This document shows positions 1-8,200 of a stretch of DNA of 13,936 nucleotides, in pieces. Position numbers and translations under genes: made by a program. The stretch's first letter is position 1; each line of letters starts with the position of its first letter. The notes beneath the pieces are model-generated. The model did not search any database and had not been told where the DNA came from. It saw only the letters and a list, made by a program, of their open reading frames with translations. This DNA comes from Lachnospiraceae bacterium UBA3692 (GTDB taxonomy: Bacteria > Bacillota > Clostridia > Lachnospirales > Lachnospiraceae). The stretch is taken from NCBI GenBank assembly GCA_002372815.1, contig DFIR01000094.1, forward strand, positions 297 to 14,232. Reading direction: 5' to 3'.

Positions 1-273
1 GTCGGCATGTGGAACAGCTACTTTGACGCGATGATCTACCTGAACGACGCGAACAAGCAGCCCCTGCAGCTCGTCCTCCGCTCGATCCTGATCCAGAACC
101 AGCCGGAATCCGGCATGATCTCGGATATGCAGAGCACGGCGGCGAGAGCGCAGCTGGCGGAACTGCTGAAATACGCGACGATCATCATTTCGAGCCTTCC
201 GCTGCTGATCATGTACCCGTTCTTCCAGAAGTACTTCGACAGCGGCATCATGGTGGGATCGGTCAAGGGCTGA
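1..273 (+). CDS. Carbohydrate ABC transporter permease, LplC-type (3' end only)
   Basis: This is the last 90 codons of a gene that begins upstream of the window; the frame is open from base 1. The visible protein carries an NSYFDAMIYL segment, a glutamine-rich stretch, a hydrophobic final membrane helix (about IIISSLPLLIMYPFF) and the ending FFQKYF..GIMVGSVKG. This tail is characteristic of inner-membrane permeases of the CUT1/LplC (YtcP) group, which pair with an LplB-type permease and an LplA-type binding lipoprotein to import oligosaccharides using an ATPase encoded elsewhere. The binding-protein gene starts 60 bases downstream with no terminator between, so they are probably co-transcribed. 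The conserved EAA loop that contacts the ATPase would lie upstream and cannot be checked. Substrate is inferred only from neighbouring genes. Confidence 0.88.
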   Translation, partial: VGMWNSYFDAMIYLNDANKQPLQLVLRSILIQNQPESGMISDMQSTAARAQLAELLKYATIIISSLPLLIMYPFFQKYFDSGIMVGSVKG

Positions 274-333
274 TGATAAGGTGGCAGCTTTGTTCTTTGA
301 ACCAGCCGGAATAACGGCAAGGAGAGAAAAAGT

Positions 334-2010
334 ATGAAAAAGAATATGTTTAAGCGTCTGCTGGCATGCGTCCTCGCGGCCGGTATGGTCGTTGCCCTGG
401 CTGCCTGCGGCGGCAGCGGAAGCAATGTTTCTCTGAACTCCGGAGAGATGCAGGAAGTCGATCCCGAGAGCCTGCAGTTCCCTCTGGCGGAGACCGCGAC
501 ACTGACCGGTATGATCAGCTATCCGCCGAGCACGGAGTCCAATCCTAACAACCGTACCATCTTTAAGCGCCTGGAAGAGAAGACCAACGTCCATATCGAG
601 TGGACCGCGATCCAGGGCGATCAGTGGGGCGACAAGATCACGCTGGCCATGGCCAACCCGAAGACTCTGACCGATTTCGTCTTCACTGCGGGCTTCAATG
701 ACAGTGACCTGCTCAAGTATGCTGATCAGGGCATCATCATCCCCCTGGAGGACTACATCGACACCTACATGCCCAATCTGAAGGCTGTGTTCGACAAGTA
801 TCCCGAGTATCGCACCATGTCCACCGACGTGAACGGCCACATCTGGGCTCTTCCGTGGATCGAGCAGCTCGGCGCTGACTACACGGCTATCCAGACCATC
901 GGCAATATGCCTTTCATCAACAAGAAGTGGCTTGATTTCCTCGGACTTGATATGCCTACGACCGTTGACGAGCTGGAGCAGGTCCTGATCGCGTTCCGTG
1001 ATCACGCTCCCGAGATCCAGAAGGAGTTCGGTATCGAAGGCTCCATCATTCCCATGTCCTGCATCGTCAATGACGGCGACCAGGATCCCTGTGTCCTGAT
1101 CAATGGCTTCGGCGAAGGCATCGGCGACATGGATAAGGGACGTCACATTGCTGTCACGGATGACAAGCAGGTCGTCTGCACAGCTACCCAGGAAGGTTTC
1201 AAGAAGGGTATCGCATGGCTGCACAAACTGTATGAGGAAGGCCTGATCGATCCTGAAGCTTTCACACAGGAATGGTCCACCTATGTTTCCAAGGGCAAAT
1301 CCCACCGCTATGGCCTCTGCTTCAGCTGGGATGTCGGCAACATCGACAATATCGTTGATTTCGTTCCGCTGCCGATGCTTGAGGCGGACACCAAGAACCT
1401 GACCCCTCAGAACGGTTCCTTCACCAGCGGCTATGACAGAGGACGCTGCGTCGTTACCGCTGTTGCCAAGAACCCTGCGCTGGTCTGCGCATGGCTCGAC
1501 CAGATGTATGATCCTTTCCAGTCTCCTCAGAACAACTGGGGCACCTACGGCGAAGATGATGATTTCGATATCTTCGTTCTCGGCAAGAACGCCAATGGCG
1601 ATGACATGCTGCAGCACGCTCCTCTGGGCGACGCTTCCCCCGTGGAAGTTCGTGAAGCGGAAGCTGTCGGCGGCCCTCTGGCTATCCTCGACGAGTACTA
1701 CGGTGTCTATGTGACCTGCCCTGACGATGCACAGTATCGTCTTGACTGGATCAAGGACATCTATACTCCTGACATGCACACCAAGTATGTGTTCCCGAAC
1801 GTCTTCATGACGAGAGAGGACAACGAGCAGCTGTCCAACCTGCAGGCAGACATCACGAAGTGCATCAACGCCCACAAGTCCGACTGGATCATGAACGGCT
1901 TCACCGATGCTGACTGGGATGCCTTCCAGGCTGAACTGCAGTCCTACAAACTCAATGATCTGCTGGCGATCTTCCAGAAGTATCTGGACGCTTACTACGC
2001 GGAGCAGTAA
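334..2010 (+). CDS. Extracellular solute-binding lipoprotein of a sugar ABC importer (LplA-type)
   Basis: A 558-residue protein, typical length for the large LplA/YtcQ-type binding proteins. The start is supported by AAGGAGAG at 319-326, seven bases before ATG. It has a positively charged N-terminus, a hydrophobic stretch and a lipobox L22-A-A-C25, so it should be exported, lipidated on Cys25 and held on the outer face of the membrane. The mature N-terminus is a Gly/Ser/Asn linker. The segments TIFKRLEEKTNVHIEW, the metal/ligand-lobe style PLEDYIDTYMPNL, GHIWALPW and GLIDPEAFTQ are familiar from this binding-protein group. It captures oligosaccharide and delivers it to the permease encoded just upstream. 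It is followed by a strong hairpin terminator, which may set it at a higher level than the enzymes downstream. A fructo-oligosaccharide ligand is inferred from the GH32 genes, not seen in the protein. Confidence 0.92.
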   Translation: MKKNMFKRLLACVLAAGMVVALAACGGSGSNVSLNSGEMQEVDPESLQFPLAETATLTGMISYPPSTESNPNNRTIFKRLEEKTNVHIEWTAIQGDQWGDKITLAMANPKTLTDFVFTAGFNDSDLLKYADQGIIIPLEDYIDTYMPNLKAVFDKYPEYRTMSTDVNGHIWALPWIEQLGADYTAIQTIGNMPFINKKWLDFLGLDMPTTVDELEQVLIAFRDHAPEIQKEFGIEGSIIPMSCIVNDGDQDPCVLINGFGEGIGDMDKGRHIAVTDDKQVVCTATQEGFKKGIAWLHKLYEEGLIDPEAFTQEWSTYVSKGKSHRYGLCFSWDVGNIDNIVDFVPLPMLEADTKNLTPQNGSFTSGYDRGRCVVTAVAKNPALVCAWLDQMYDPFQSPQNNWGTYGEDDDFDIFVLGKNANGDDMLQHAPLGDASPVEVREAEAVGGPLAILDEYYGVYVTCPDDAQYRLDWIKDIYTPDMHTKYVFPNVFMTREDNEQLSNLQADITKCINAHKSDWIMNGFTDADWDAFQAELQSYKLNDLLAIFQKYLDAYYAEQ

Positions 2011-2072
2011 GGATATCACTGTTTACGGAAGAACAAGGCAGCTGAGAAACTATTGATGTAATTGCGGTCGTG

Positions 2073-2119
2073 CTTGCGCCGTGCGGAGGTCCGGAACCGA
2101 AGCGCGGCGCAGGTTTTTT
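2073..2119 (+). terminator. Rho-independent terminator after the binding-protein gene
   Basis: A 12-bp stem (2073-2084 with 2102-2113, including two G-U type pairs) is capped by a 17-base loop that can itself form a short GGT/ACC stem, and is followed by six T residues (2114-2119). It lies 63 bases after the binding-protein stop and 46 bases before the GH32 start. The frame of the GH32 gene stays open back through this hairpin to a GTG at 2081, but such a start would put the terminator inside the coding region, so that longer start is rejected. Confidence 0.85.
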
Positions 2120-2150
2120 ATTACCCATCTGACGTTAATAAACTTACTAA

Positions 2151-2156
2151 AAGGAG
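2151..2156 (+). promoter_or_regulatory. Ribosome binding site fixing the GH32 start
   Basis: AAGGAG lies eight bases before ATG at 2165. It selects this ATG over the upstream in-frame GTG at 2081, which lies within the terminator stem. Confidence 0.8.
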
Positions 2157-2164
2157 AAGCAGAC

Positions 2165-3661
2165 ATGTCAAGTCAGGCATTGAGAGAGGCCCGACGCTAT
2201 GAGGAGATCTACGGCAAACGGATCCTGCCGGAGCAGAGGCCCTTGTTCCATCTGACCCCGCGGACCGGCTGGATGAATGATCCGAACGGATTCTGTGTGT
2301 TCCGGGGAGAGTATCACCTTTTCTATCAGTACTATCCATACACCCCGATCTGGGGACCGATGCACTGGGGGCATGCCGTCAGCAGGGACCTGCTGCACTG
2401 GGAGTACCTTCCCGCGGCGCTGGCACCCGACGAATTCTATGACCAGGACGGCTGCTTCTCCGGAAGCGCGGTGACACTGGAGGATGGAACACATCTCCTG
2501 ATCTACACCTCCGTGATCATGCACAAGCTGCCTGACGGCCGCGTGCGCAGCCTGCAGACGCAGAGCGTCGCGGTCGGCGACGGCGAAGATTATGAGAAAT
2601 ATGAGGCGAACCCTGTTATTTCGGAGAACATGCTTCCCGAAGGCAGCGATCCCAGAGACTTCCGGGATCCGAAGATCTGGCGGGAACCTGACGGGATGTA
2701 CCGCTGCGTGGCGTCCGCCCGCATCGCTGATGCCGATGGAGACAGCAGGATCCTGCTCTACCGGAGCAGGGACGGCTTTCACTGGGAGTTCGAGAAGGTC
2801 CTGATCACCAACGGGCTCCGTTTCGGCAGGATGTGGGAGTGCCCGGACTTCTTTGGACTGGACGGGAAGCAGGTGCTGCTCGTAAGTCCGCAGGATATGG
2901 AGCCGAAGGGATTCGAGTATCACAACGGAAACGGGACGCTCTGCCTGATCGGCGATTATGACCGGGAGACGGCGGATTTCCGGCCGGAATACGACCAGGC
3001 GATCGACTATGGCATCGACTTCTATGCGCCGCAGACCATCCTCACGCCGGACGGGCGCAGAGTCATGATCGGCTGGATGCAGAACTGGGATGCCTGTGCG
3101 ATCCGCGATCCCGAGGCAGTCTGGGCGGGCCAGATGAGTACCCCCAGGGAGCTCTCTGTCCGGGATGGCCGCCTGTATCAGCAGCCCATCCGGGAACTGG
3201 ATCTGTGCAGAAGGAACCGCGTGGAGCACCGGGACGTGCACCTCACGAAGGAGCGCATGTACCTGGACGGTGTCCGCGGGAGAGTCGTGGATATGGAGAT
3301 CCGGGTCCGCCCGGCAGATCCTGAGAAGAGCTACCAGAAATTCGTCCTGCGGTTTGCCGAGGACGGGGAGACCTATACTTCCCTGCGCTTCCGCCCGTCG
3401 GAGTCCACTCTCAAGATCGACCGGAAGTTCTCGGGTTCCCGGCGCGCGATCGTGCACCAGCGCAGGTGCTACGTGGAGAATGCGCAGGAGGAGCTGCGGT
3501 TCCGCGTCATCCTGGACCGCAACAGCTGCGAAGTGTTTATTGACGGCGGCCGCAAGGTCATGAGCGCCGCGCTTTACACCGACCTGTCGGCGGAACAGAT
3601 CTCTTTCCGCGCGGACGGGGATGTGGTCATGGATATCGTGAAGTATGACCTGATTGTTTAA
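2165..3661 (+). CDS. Cytoplasmic GH32 beta-fructofuranosidase / sucrose-6-phosphate hydrolase-like enzyme
   Basis: A 498-residue glycoside hydrolase of family 32, full length for the family, with no signal peptide, so it acts in the cytoplasm. It hydrolyses terminal beta-fructosyl bonds in sucrose, fructo-oligosaccharides or their phosphates. The N-terminal five-bladed propeller shows every family landmark: W36-M-N-D-P-N-G42 with the nucleophile Asp39, WGPMHWGH at 63-70, FSGS at 98-101, FRDP at 166-169 with the transition-state stabiliser Asp168, and WECP at 224-227 with acid/base Glu225. A WAGQMSTPRELS segment and a C-terminal beta-sandwich (from about 360) ending in NSCEVFIDGG follow. ATG at 2165 is chosen for its ribosome binding site. 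The neighbouring importer lacks PTS character, so an unphosphorylated oligosaccharide substrate is more likely than sucrose-6-phosphate; exact specificity cannot be read from sequence. Confidence 0.93.
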   Translation: MSSQALREARRYEEIYGKRILPEQRPLFHLTPRTGWMNDPNGFCVFRGEYHLFYQYYPYTPIWGPMHWGHAVSRDLLHWEYLPAALAPDEFYDQDGCFSGSAVTLEDGTHLLIYTSVIMHKLPDGRVRSLQTQSVAVGDGEDYEKYEANPVISENMLPEGSDPRDFRDPKIWREPDGMYRCVASARIADADGDSRILLYRSRDGFHWEFEKVLITNGLRFGRMWECPDFFGLDGKQVLLVSPQDMEPKGFEYHNGNGTLCLIGDYDRETADFRPEYDQAIDYGIDFYAPQTILTPDGRRVMIGWMQNWDACAIRDPEAVWAGQMSTPRELSVRDGRLYQQPIRELDLCRRNRVEHRDVHLTKERMYLDGVRGRVVDMEIRVRPADPEKSYQKFVLRFAEDGETYTSLRFRPSESTLKIDRKFSGSRRAIVHQRRCYVENAQEELRFRVILDRNSCEVFIDGGRKVMSAALYTDLSAEQISFRADGDVVMDIVKYDLIV

Positions 3662-3692
3662 TGGCGCGCATCGCGCTTCAAAAGGGGTGTTT

Positions 3693-5219
3693 ATGAAAAG
3701 TAAAAAGGCCATTGCTCTTATGACCGCAGGACTGCTGCTGCTTCTGAGTGCCTGCGGACAGGCCGGTAATGCTGCCGGGGGGACAGCAGAGCAGAAAACG
3801 GATACAGCAGCACAGGAACAGGGGGAGGAGCAGGAGGAAGCCGCACTGTTTCCGATGACATTTGACGGCTATGTGGGCGACACGATGCCCTATTTCGAAG
3901 ACGGCCGTATGAATATCTACTACCTGCTGGACCAGAGGGACGGAAAGACCGGATATCATCCGTGGGCCCTTCTGCAGACGGAGGATTACTGCACTTACGA
4001 GAACAAGGGAATCGTCCTCCCTTACGCGGAGTCCGCGATGGAGCAGGACAATGCCCTCGGCACGGGCTGTGTCATGAAGGACCAGGAAGGAAAGTATCAC
4101 GCCTTCTTTACCGGACACAATGACTATTACGAGCCGGCGGAAGCGATCATGCACGCGGAGGGGACGGATCTCGAACACTTCACCAAGATCCCGGAGGACA
4201 CCTTTACGGATGAGAACTACTCCACCAATGATTTCCGCGATCCGTACGTCTTCTACGTGCCGGAGGAGCAGTGCTACTGGATGCTGGTGGTCACGCGCAA
4301 GGACAAGAACGGCGTGATCGCGAGATATACGTCGACGGATCTGCACAAATGGAAGGACGAAGGCGTCTTCTTCGAGGACGATATGGGCTACAGCACCAAT
4401 ATGGAATGCCCTTCCCTGCTGCAGTTCGGCGGCAAGTGGTATCTCGCCTTCTCCGACCAGTGGCCGGACCGCGTGGTGCATTTCCGGGTCAGCGATAACA
4501 TCCACGGGCCCTTCACACGCCCCGAAAAGGATACGATCGACGGGAACGGCTTCTACGCCGGCCGCCTGGAGACGGACGGAGAGCACCTGTATGTGGTGGG
4601 ATGGAACGGCACCAAGATCGGGCACGACGATATGAACGACTATGACTGGGCAGGCAATATGGTCGTGCACCAGCTCGCGCAGAAGGAAGACGGATCCCTG
4701 GTCCCTGTGGTGAATGAGAAAGTGAAAGCGCGCCTCTCTCATGAAGCGGCCCTGTCGCCTCTGGCCATCACGGAGACCGTCAGTTTCGACGGAAAGAACA
4801 AGGTACAGTTCAGCGGCAAGGACTACGAACTGGTACAGTTCGAGCCCTATGAGACCGCTGTCCGGATCGAGGCGGATCTCACCGGGTACGGCAAGGAAGA
4901 TATGTTTGGCATATCCTTTGCCCCGAACAGCGAGAACGTCGGCGCCTTGTCCTACGTCTTCAATGTGAAAGAAGGACGGGTGGAATTCTACAACACCACA
5001 AAGCTTTTTGAGGAAGATGCGCAGTCTTTCATGGAGATGGATCTTGCCGGCCGCGACAGCATTCATATGACGCTGCTGCTGTGCGACGGCGTCGCAAGCC
5101 TGTATGTGGATGATGAGATCGCGCTCACAGCCAGAATGTACCGCTCGCAGGGGACTGACTGGCAGCTTTTCTCCTTACGCAGCGGCGTGACGATGGAGAA
5201 CGTGACCGTCTATCAATGA
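3693..5219 (+). CDS. Lipid-anchored GH32-like (clan GH-J) glycoside hydrolase
   Basis: A 508-residue secreted lipoprotein starting 31 bases after the GH32 gene. The start at 3693 has an AAAGGGGTG-type binding site and immediately gives a lysine-rich signal peptide with lipobox L18-S-A-C21; the in-frame ATG at 3654 would overlap the previous gene and bury the signal. After an acidic Gln/Glu spacer (about 30-50) comes a five-bladed propeller. It has V-G-D63-T-M-P in the nucleophile position, FRDP at 181-184 (Asp183) and MECP at 237-240 (Glu238), matching the GH32 triad, then WAGNM at 319-323 and a C-terminal beta-sandwich (about 390-508) like the GH32 C-domain. The canonical W-M-N-D-P-N-G is absent, so this is a divergent GH32 or related clan J member. 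It probably trims fructan-like glycan at the cell surface for the importer. Specificity is inference. Confidence 0.82.
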   Translation: MKSKKAIALMTAGLLLLLSACGQAGNAAGGTAEQKTDTAAQEQGEEQEEAALFPMTFDGYVGDTMPYFEDGRMNIYYLLDQRDGKTGYHPWALLQTEDYCTYENKGIVLPYAESAMEQDNALGTGCVMKDQEGKYHAFFTGHNDYYEPAEAIMHAEGTDLEHFTKIPEDTFTDENYSTNDFRDPYVFYVPEEQCYWMLVVTRKDKNGVIARYTSTDLHKWKDEGVFFEDDMGYSTNMECPSLLQFGGKWYLAFSDQWPDRVVHFRVSDNIHGPFTRPEKDTIDGNGFYAGRLETDGEHLYVVGWNGTKIGHDDMNDYDWAGNMVVHQLAQKEDGSLVPVVNEKVKARLSHEAALSPLAITETVSFDGKNKVQFSGKDYELVQFEPYETAVRIEADLTGYGKEDMFGISFAPNSENVGALSYVFNVKEGRVEFYNTTKLFEEDAQSFMEMDLAGRDSIHMTLLLCDGVASLYVDDEIALTARMYRSQGTDWQLFSLRSGVTMENVTVYQ

Positions 5220-5274
5220 CATAAAGGATACAGATAACAGGCAGCATTCCGTATGATCGGGCAGGAGGATACAG

Positions 5275-8200
5275 ATGATCAGAGAAAGAATGCGTGAGTT
5301 CCTGAGCGCGAAGCGGGCGGCAGCGGCGGCTGCCGGCGCCGCCATACTGGCAGCGGCAGGAATTCTGGCAGGATGCGCAGGCGGCAGTGCGGCAGTCAAT
5401 GATATTCCGCAGTTACCCGCCGGATGGCCTTCGGACTTCACGATCGAGGAGATCGACGAACCTCCTTTCGAAGATGTTCCCGGACGCACCAACAATGCGT
5501 TCAACGTTGTGGACTTCGGCGAACAGGGGAACGGCGGCTGGTTCTACCGGTACGGGAAATCCGAGCACCCTGAGCGGTCCAGGAGGCTCTCTTCTTTTGA
5601 CGGAGAGAAATATTATCAGTCCGGCGCGAACGGGCTGGAAGTCAAGAAGACGTTCCTGCATACTTCCGAGGCGGCTTCTCCGATCCTGGAGTGGCGCGCG
5701 GCGGAGGACGGCGACGTCAACGTCGTCGTGACCTATGTCAAGAGCGTGAACGGAGACGCGAACCCCGGGTATCCGGACGGCGTGCAGCTCCTGATCTACA
5801 AGGGCACAGAGCTTCTGAAGCTCGAAAACGTGGATATCAGCACCACGGAGGAGACGCTGGCGCAGATCCATGTGGACGGACTCAGCGTAAAGAGGCATGA
5901 GAGCCTGTACTTTGTCGTGGATCCCCGCGCAAACAATGCGTTCGACGGCGGGACCCTCTACGCGGCCATCTCCGACGTGAACGCGGAGCCGCCCGTGAGC
6001 GCGGAGGACATCTTCCGCGTCGACAATAACGCGAACAGCGTCGAAGATTTCGGCGTACAGGGCAGCAACGGATGGGAGTATATGTACGGCACGTCTCCCG
6101 AGGACGCCGCACTGGTCTCCCACGAGAATGAGGGCGAGTACATCAACTGCACTTCCCCCAACCTCACCATCAGCAGCGGATTCATCCACCCCGCCATCAA
6201 CGACAACGCGATCCTGACCTGGACGCCGGCTGTCAGCGGCAATGTGGATCTCCGCGTGCGCTACTCCAAATTCGAGCAGCATGACGGCAATCCGGACTTC
6301 CCGGACGGCGTCAAGGTCAAGGTCTTCAAGAACGACGAGCTCCTGTATGAGGAGCACGTGGATGCCCCGGACGAAGGGGAGAACAAGATCCGTACACGTA
6401 TTCCCAAGCTGTACGTGACACCGGAAGACCGTCTCTACTTCATGGTGGATGCCGAGGGCAACTCCTCCTATGACGGCGGCGCCTTCGATATCACGATCTT
6501 CGATGTCAACGGGCTGTCGGACGAGAGCGCCGTGAAGATCAATACCCCCGAGACCCGCCAGAACTGGGCGGACGTCGGTGTGGATTTCGGCCCTCAGGGC
6601 AGCAACGGATTCATCTTCCAGTGGGGCTACGGCGACGACCCGTTCAATGCCTACAACGCGGCGCCGTTTGACAGAGCGGAAGACAGATACTTCGACGACG
6701 ATTATCTGGAGATCAAGCGCGATTACGTCAACCCCGGCCCGCATGACCGGTCCGCCATCATCAAGTGGAAGGTGGCACAGAACGGCACTGTGAAGATCAA
6801 CGCTTCCTACACCAAGACGCGCAATGAGGATGCCAATCCCGCCTGGCCGGACGGCACCCGCGTCTCCATCTATCTCGACGGGACCCTGCTGCGGCAGGAG
6901 ATCTTCGCCCCGGAGGTGGACCGCGAAGTGACGAAGAGACTCGATGTCAGCGGCGTCAAGGTCAAAAAGGGCCAGTACATCACCATGGTCATCAACGGCC
7001 TGGACAACACAGCCTACGACGGCGGCAAATATGAGTTCGCCATCAAGAGCACCAGCGGGCTGGTGGGTAAGACCGAGAAGAACGTGAAGGCCACCTACAA
7101 CGGCAAGCGCACCAACTTCGCCTCCACCATGGATGACTTCGGCAAACAGGGCTATAACGGCTGGTACTATCAGTTTGGCTATAATCACAATCCTTCCTTT
7201 GCCGTGAACGTGGAGCGCATGTCCGGCGGTGACAAGTACTACACCAGCGACGGCGTGGAGATCAAGAAAGACTACATCATGCCCGGCAATAAGGGCAAAT
7301 CCGCCAACGTCAAGTGGATCGCCGCAGAAAACGGCAAGATCAATATTGATCTGGAGTACACTAAACTGCTGAATATGGATGCCAATCCGAGCTTCCCCGA
7401 CGGCGTCACCGTCTATCTGATGAAGAACGGCAAGGTCCTCAGAAAGCAGTATTTTGCCCCCAAGACCAATAAGGAAGTGACCAAGTCCCTGGCTGTCAAC
7501 AATGTCAGCGTGAAGAAGGGCGACGCCATCACCATGGTCGTGGATCCGGGCTCTAACAACGCTTACGACGGCGGCAAGTACATGTTCGTCATCGAGGACG
7601 CGAATGCGACCCCGAAGGTGGCAGTGGGCGACAATGACAACAATACGTCCCTGAACGATCTGGAATCCACACAGCAGGGCACCGACGGCTGGTGGTTCCT
7701 GGAAGGCTCCTCCCCGTCCGACGCCAAGGTACTCACAAAGAGAACACCTGACGGCGAAGGCTGGAACTCCAGAAGGACCGAAGGCCTGGAGATGAAGAAG
7801 GACTTCGTCCATACCGGTGCCGCAAGGGATCCGATCTACCAGTTTGTAGCTGGTGAGACCGGCAAGGTCGACATCACCGGCACCTATGTGAAGTTCGGGC
7901 AGGAGGATTCCAACCCGAGCTGGCCGGACGGCATCACGCTCAAGGTCTATCAGAACAACAAGGTCCTTCTCTCCAAGAAGGTGAAAGTCAACCGCGGCGA
8001 CGGCAACGACAACGTGCTGGACTTCGAGTTCGACGACCTGTCCGTGACCCGCGGCGACAAGCTCAGCTTCCAGATCTGCCGCGACGGCAACTATGCGTGG
8101 GACGGCGGAAGACTGTCCGTGGTCATCGAAGAGGCGACGGAGATGCACCGCACGCCCGGCAATGACAACAACACGGTGCTCGGCAACATCGCTTCCGTAG

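Larger units (their letters stand above)
2011..2164 (+). other. Intergenic region between binding protein and GH32 gene
   Basis: The 154-base gap contains the terminator described separately and, after it, only about 45 AT-rich bases before the GH32 start. I see no convincing -35/-10 pair in those bases; TTAATAAA near 2135-2142 is AT-rich but lacks a partner at the right distance. Expression of the enzymes downstream may therefore depend on incomplete termination, or on a promoter I cannot recognise. Confidence 0.5.

Noticed and set aside
2081..2164. GTG start giving the GH32 protein 28 extra residues
   Set aside because: The extension overlaps the terminator stem and T tract and has no family similarity; ATG at 2165 has a good binding site.
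3662..3692. Short GCGC inverted repeat between the two GH32-type genes
   Set aside because: A four-base stem without a T tract is too weak to call a terminator or riboregulator.
2168..3712. Long minus-strand open frame opposite the GH32 gene
   Set aside because: The plus strand encodes an intact GH32 with all motifs; the antisense translation has no recognisable domain or start signal.
3678..5066. Long minus-strand open frame opposite the lipid-anchored hydrolase
   Set aside because: Same artefact; no ribosome binding site, and the plus-strand protein is clearly real.
5226..5276. Ten-base direct repeat GGATACAGAT at 5226-5235 and 5267-5276
   Set aside because: The second copy is just the ribosome binding site region and start codon of the repeat gene; spacing and length suggest chance rather than an operator.
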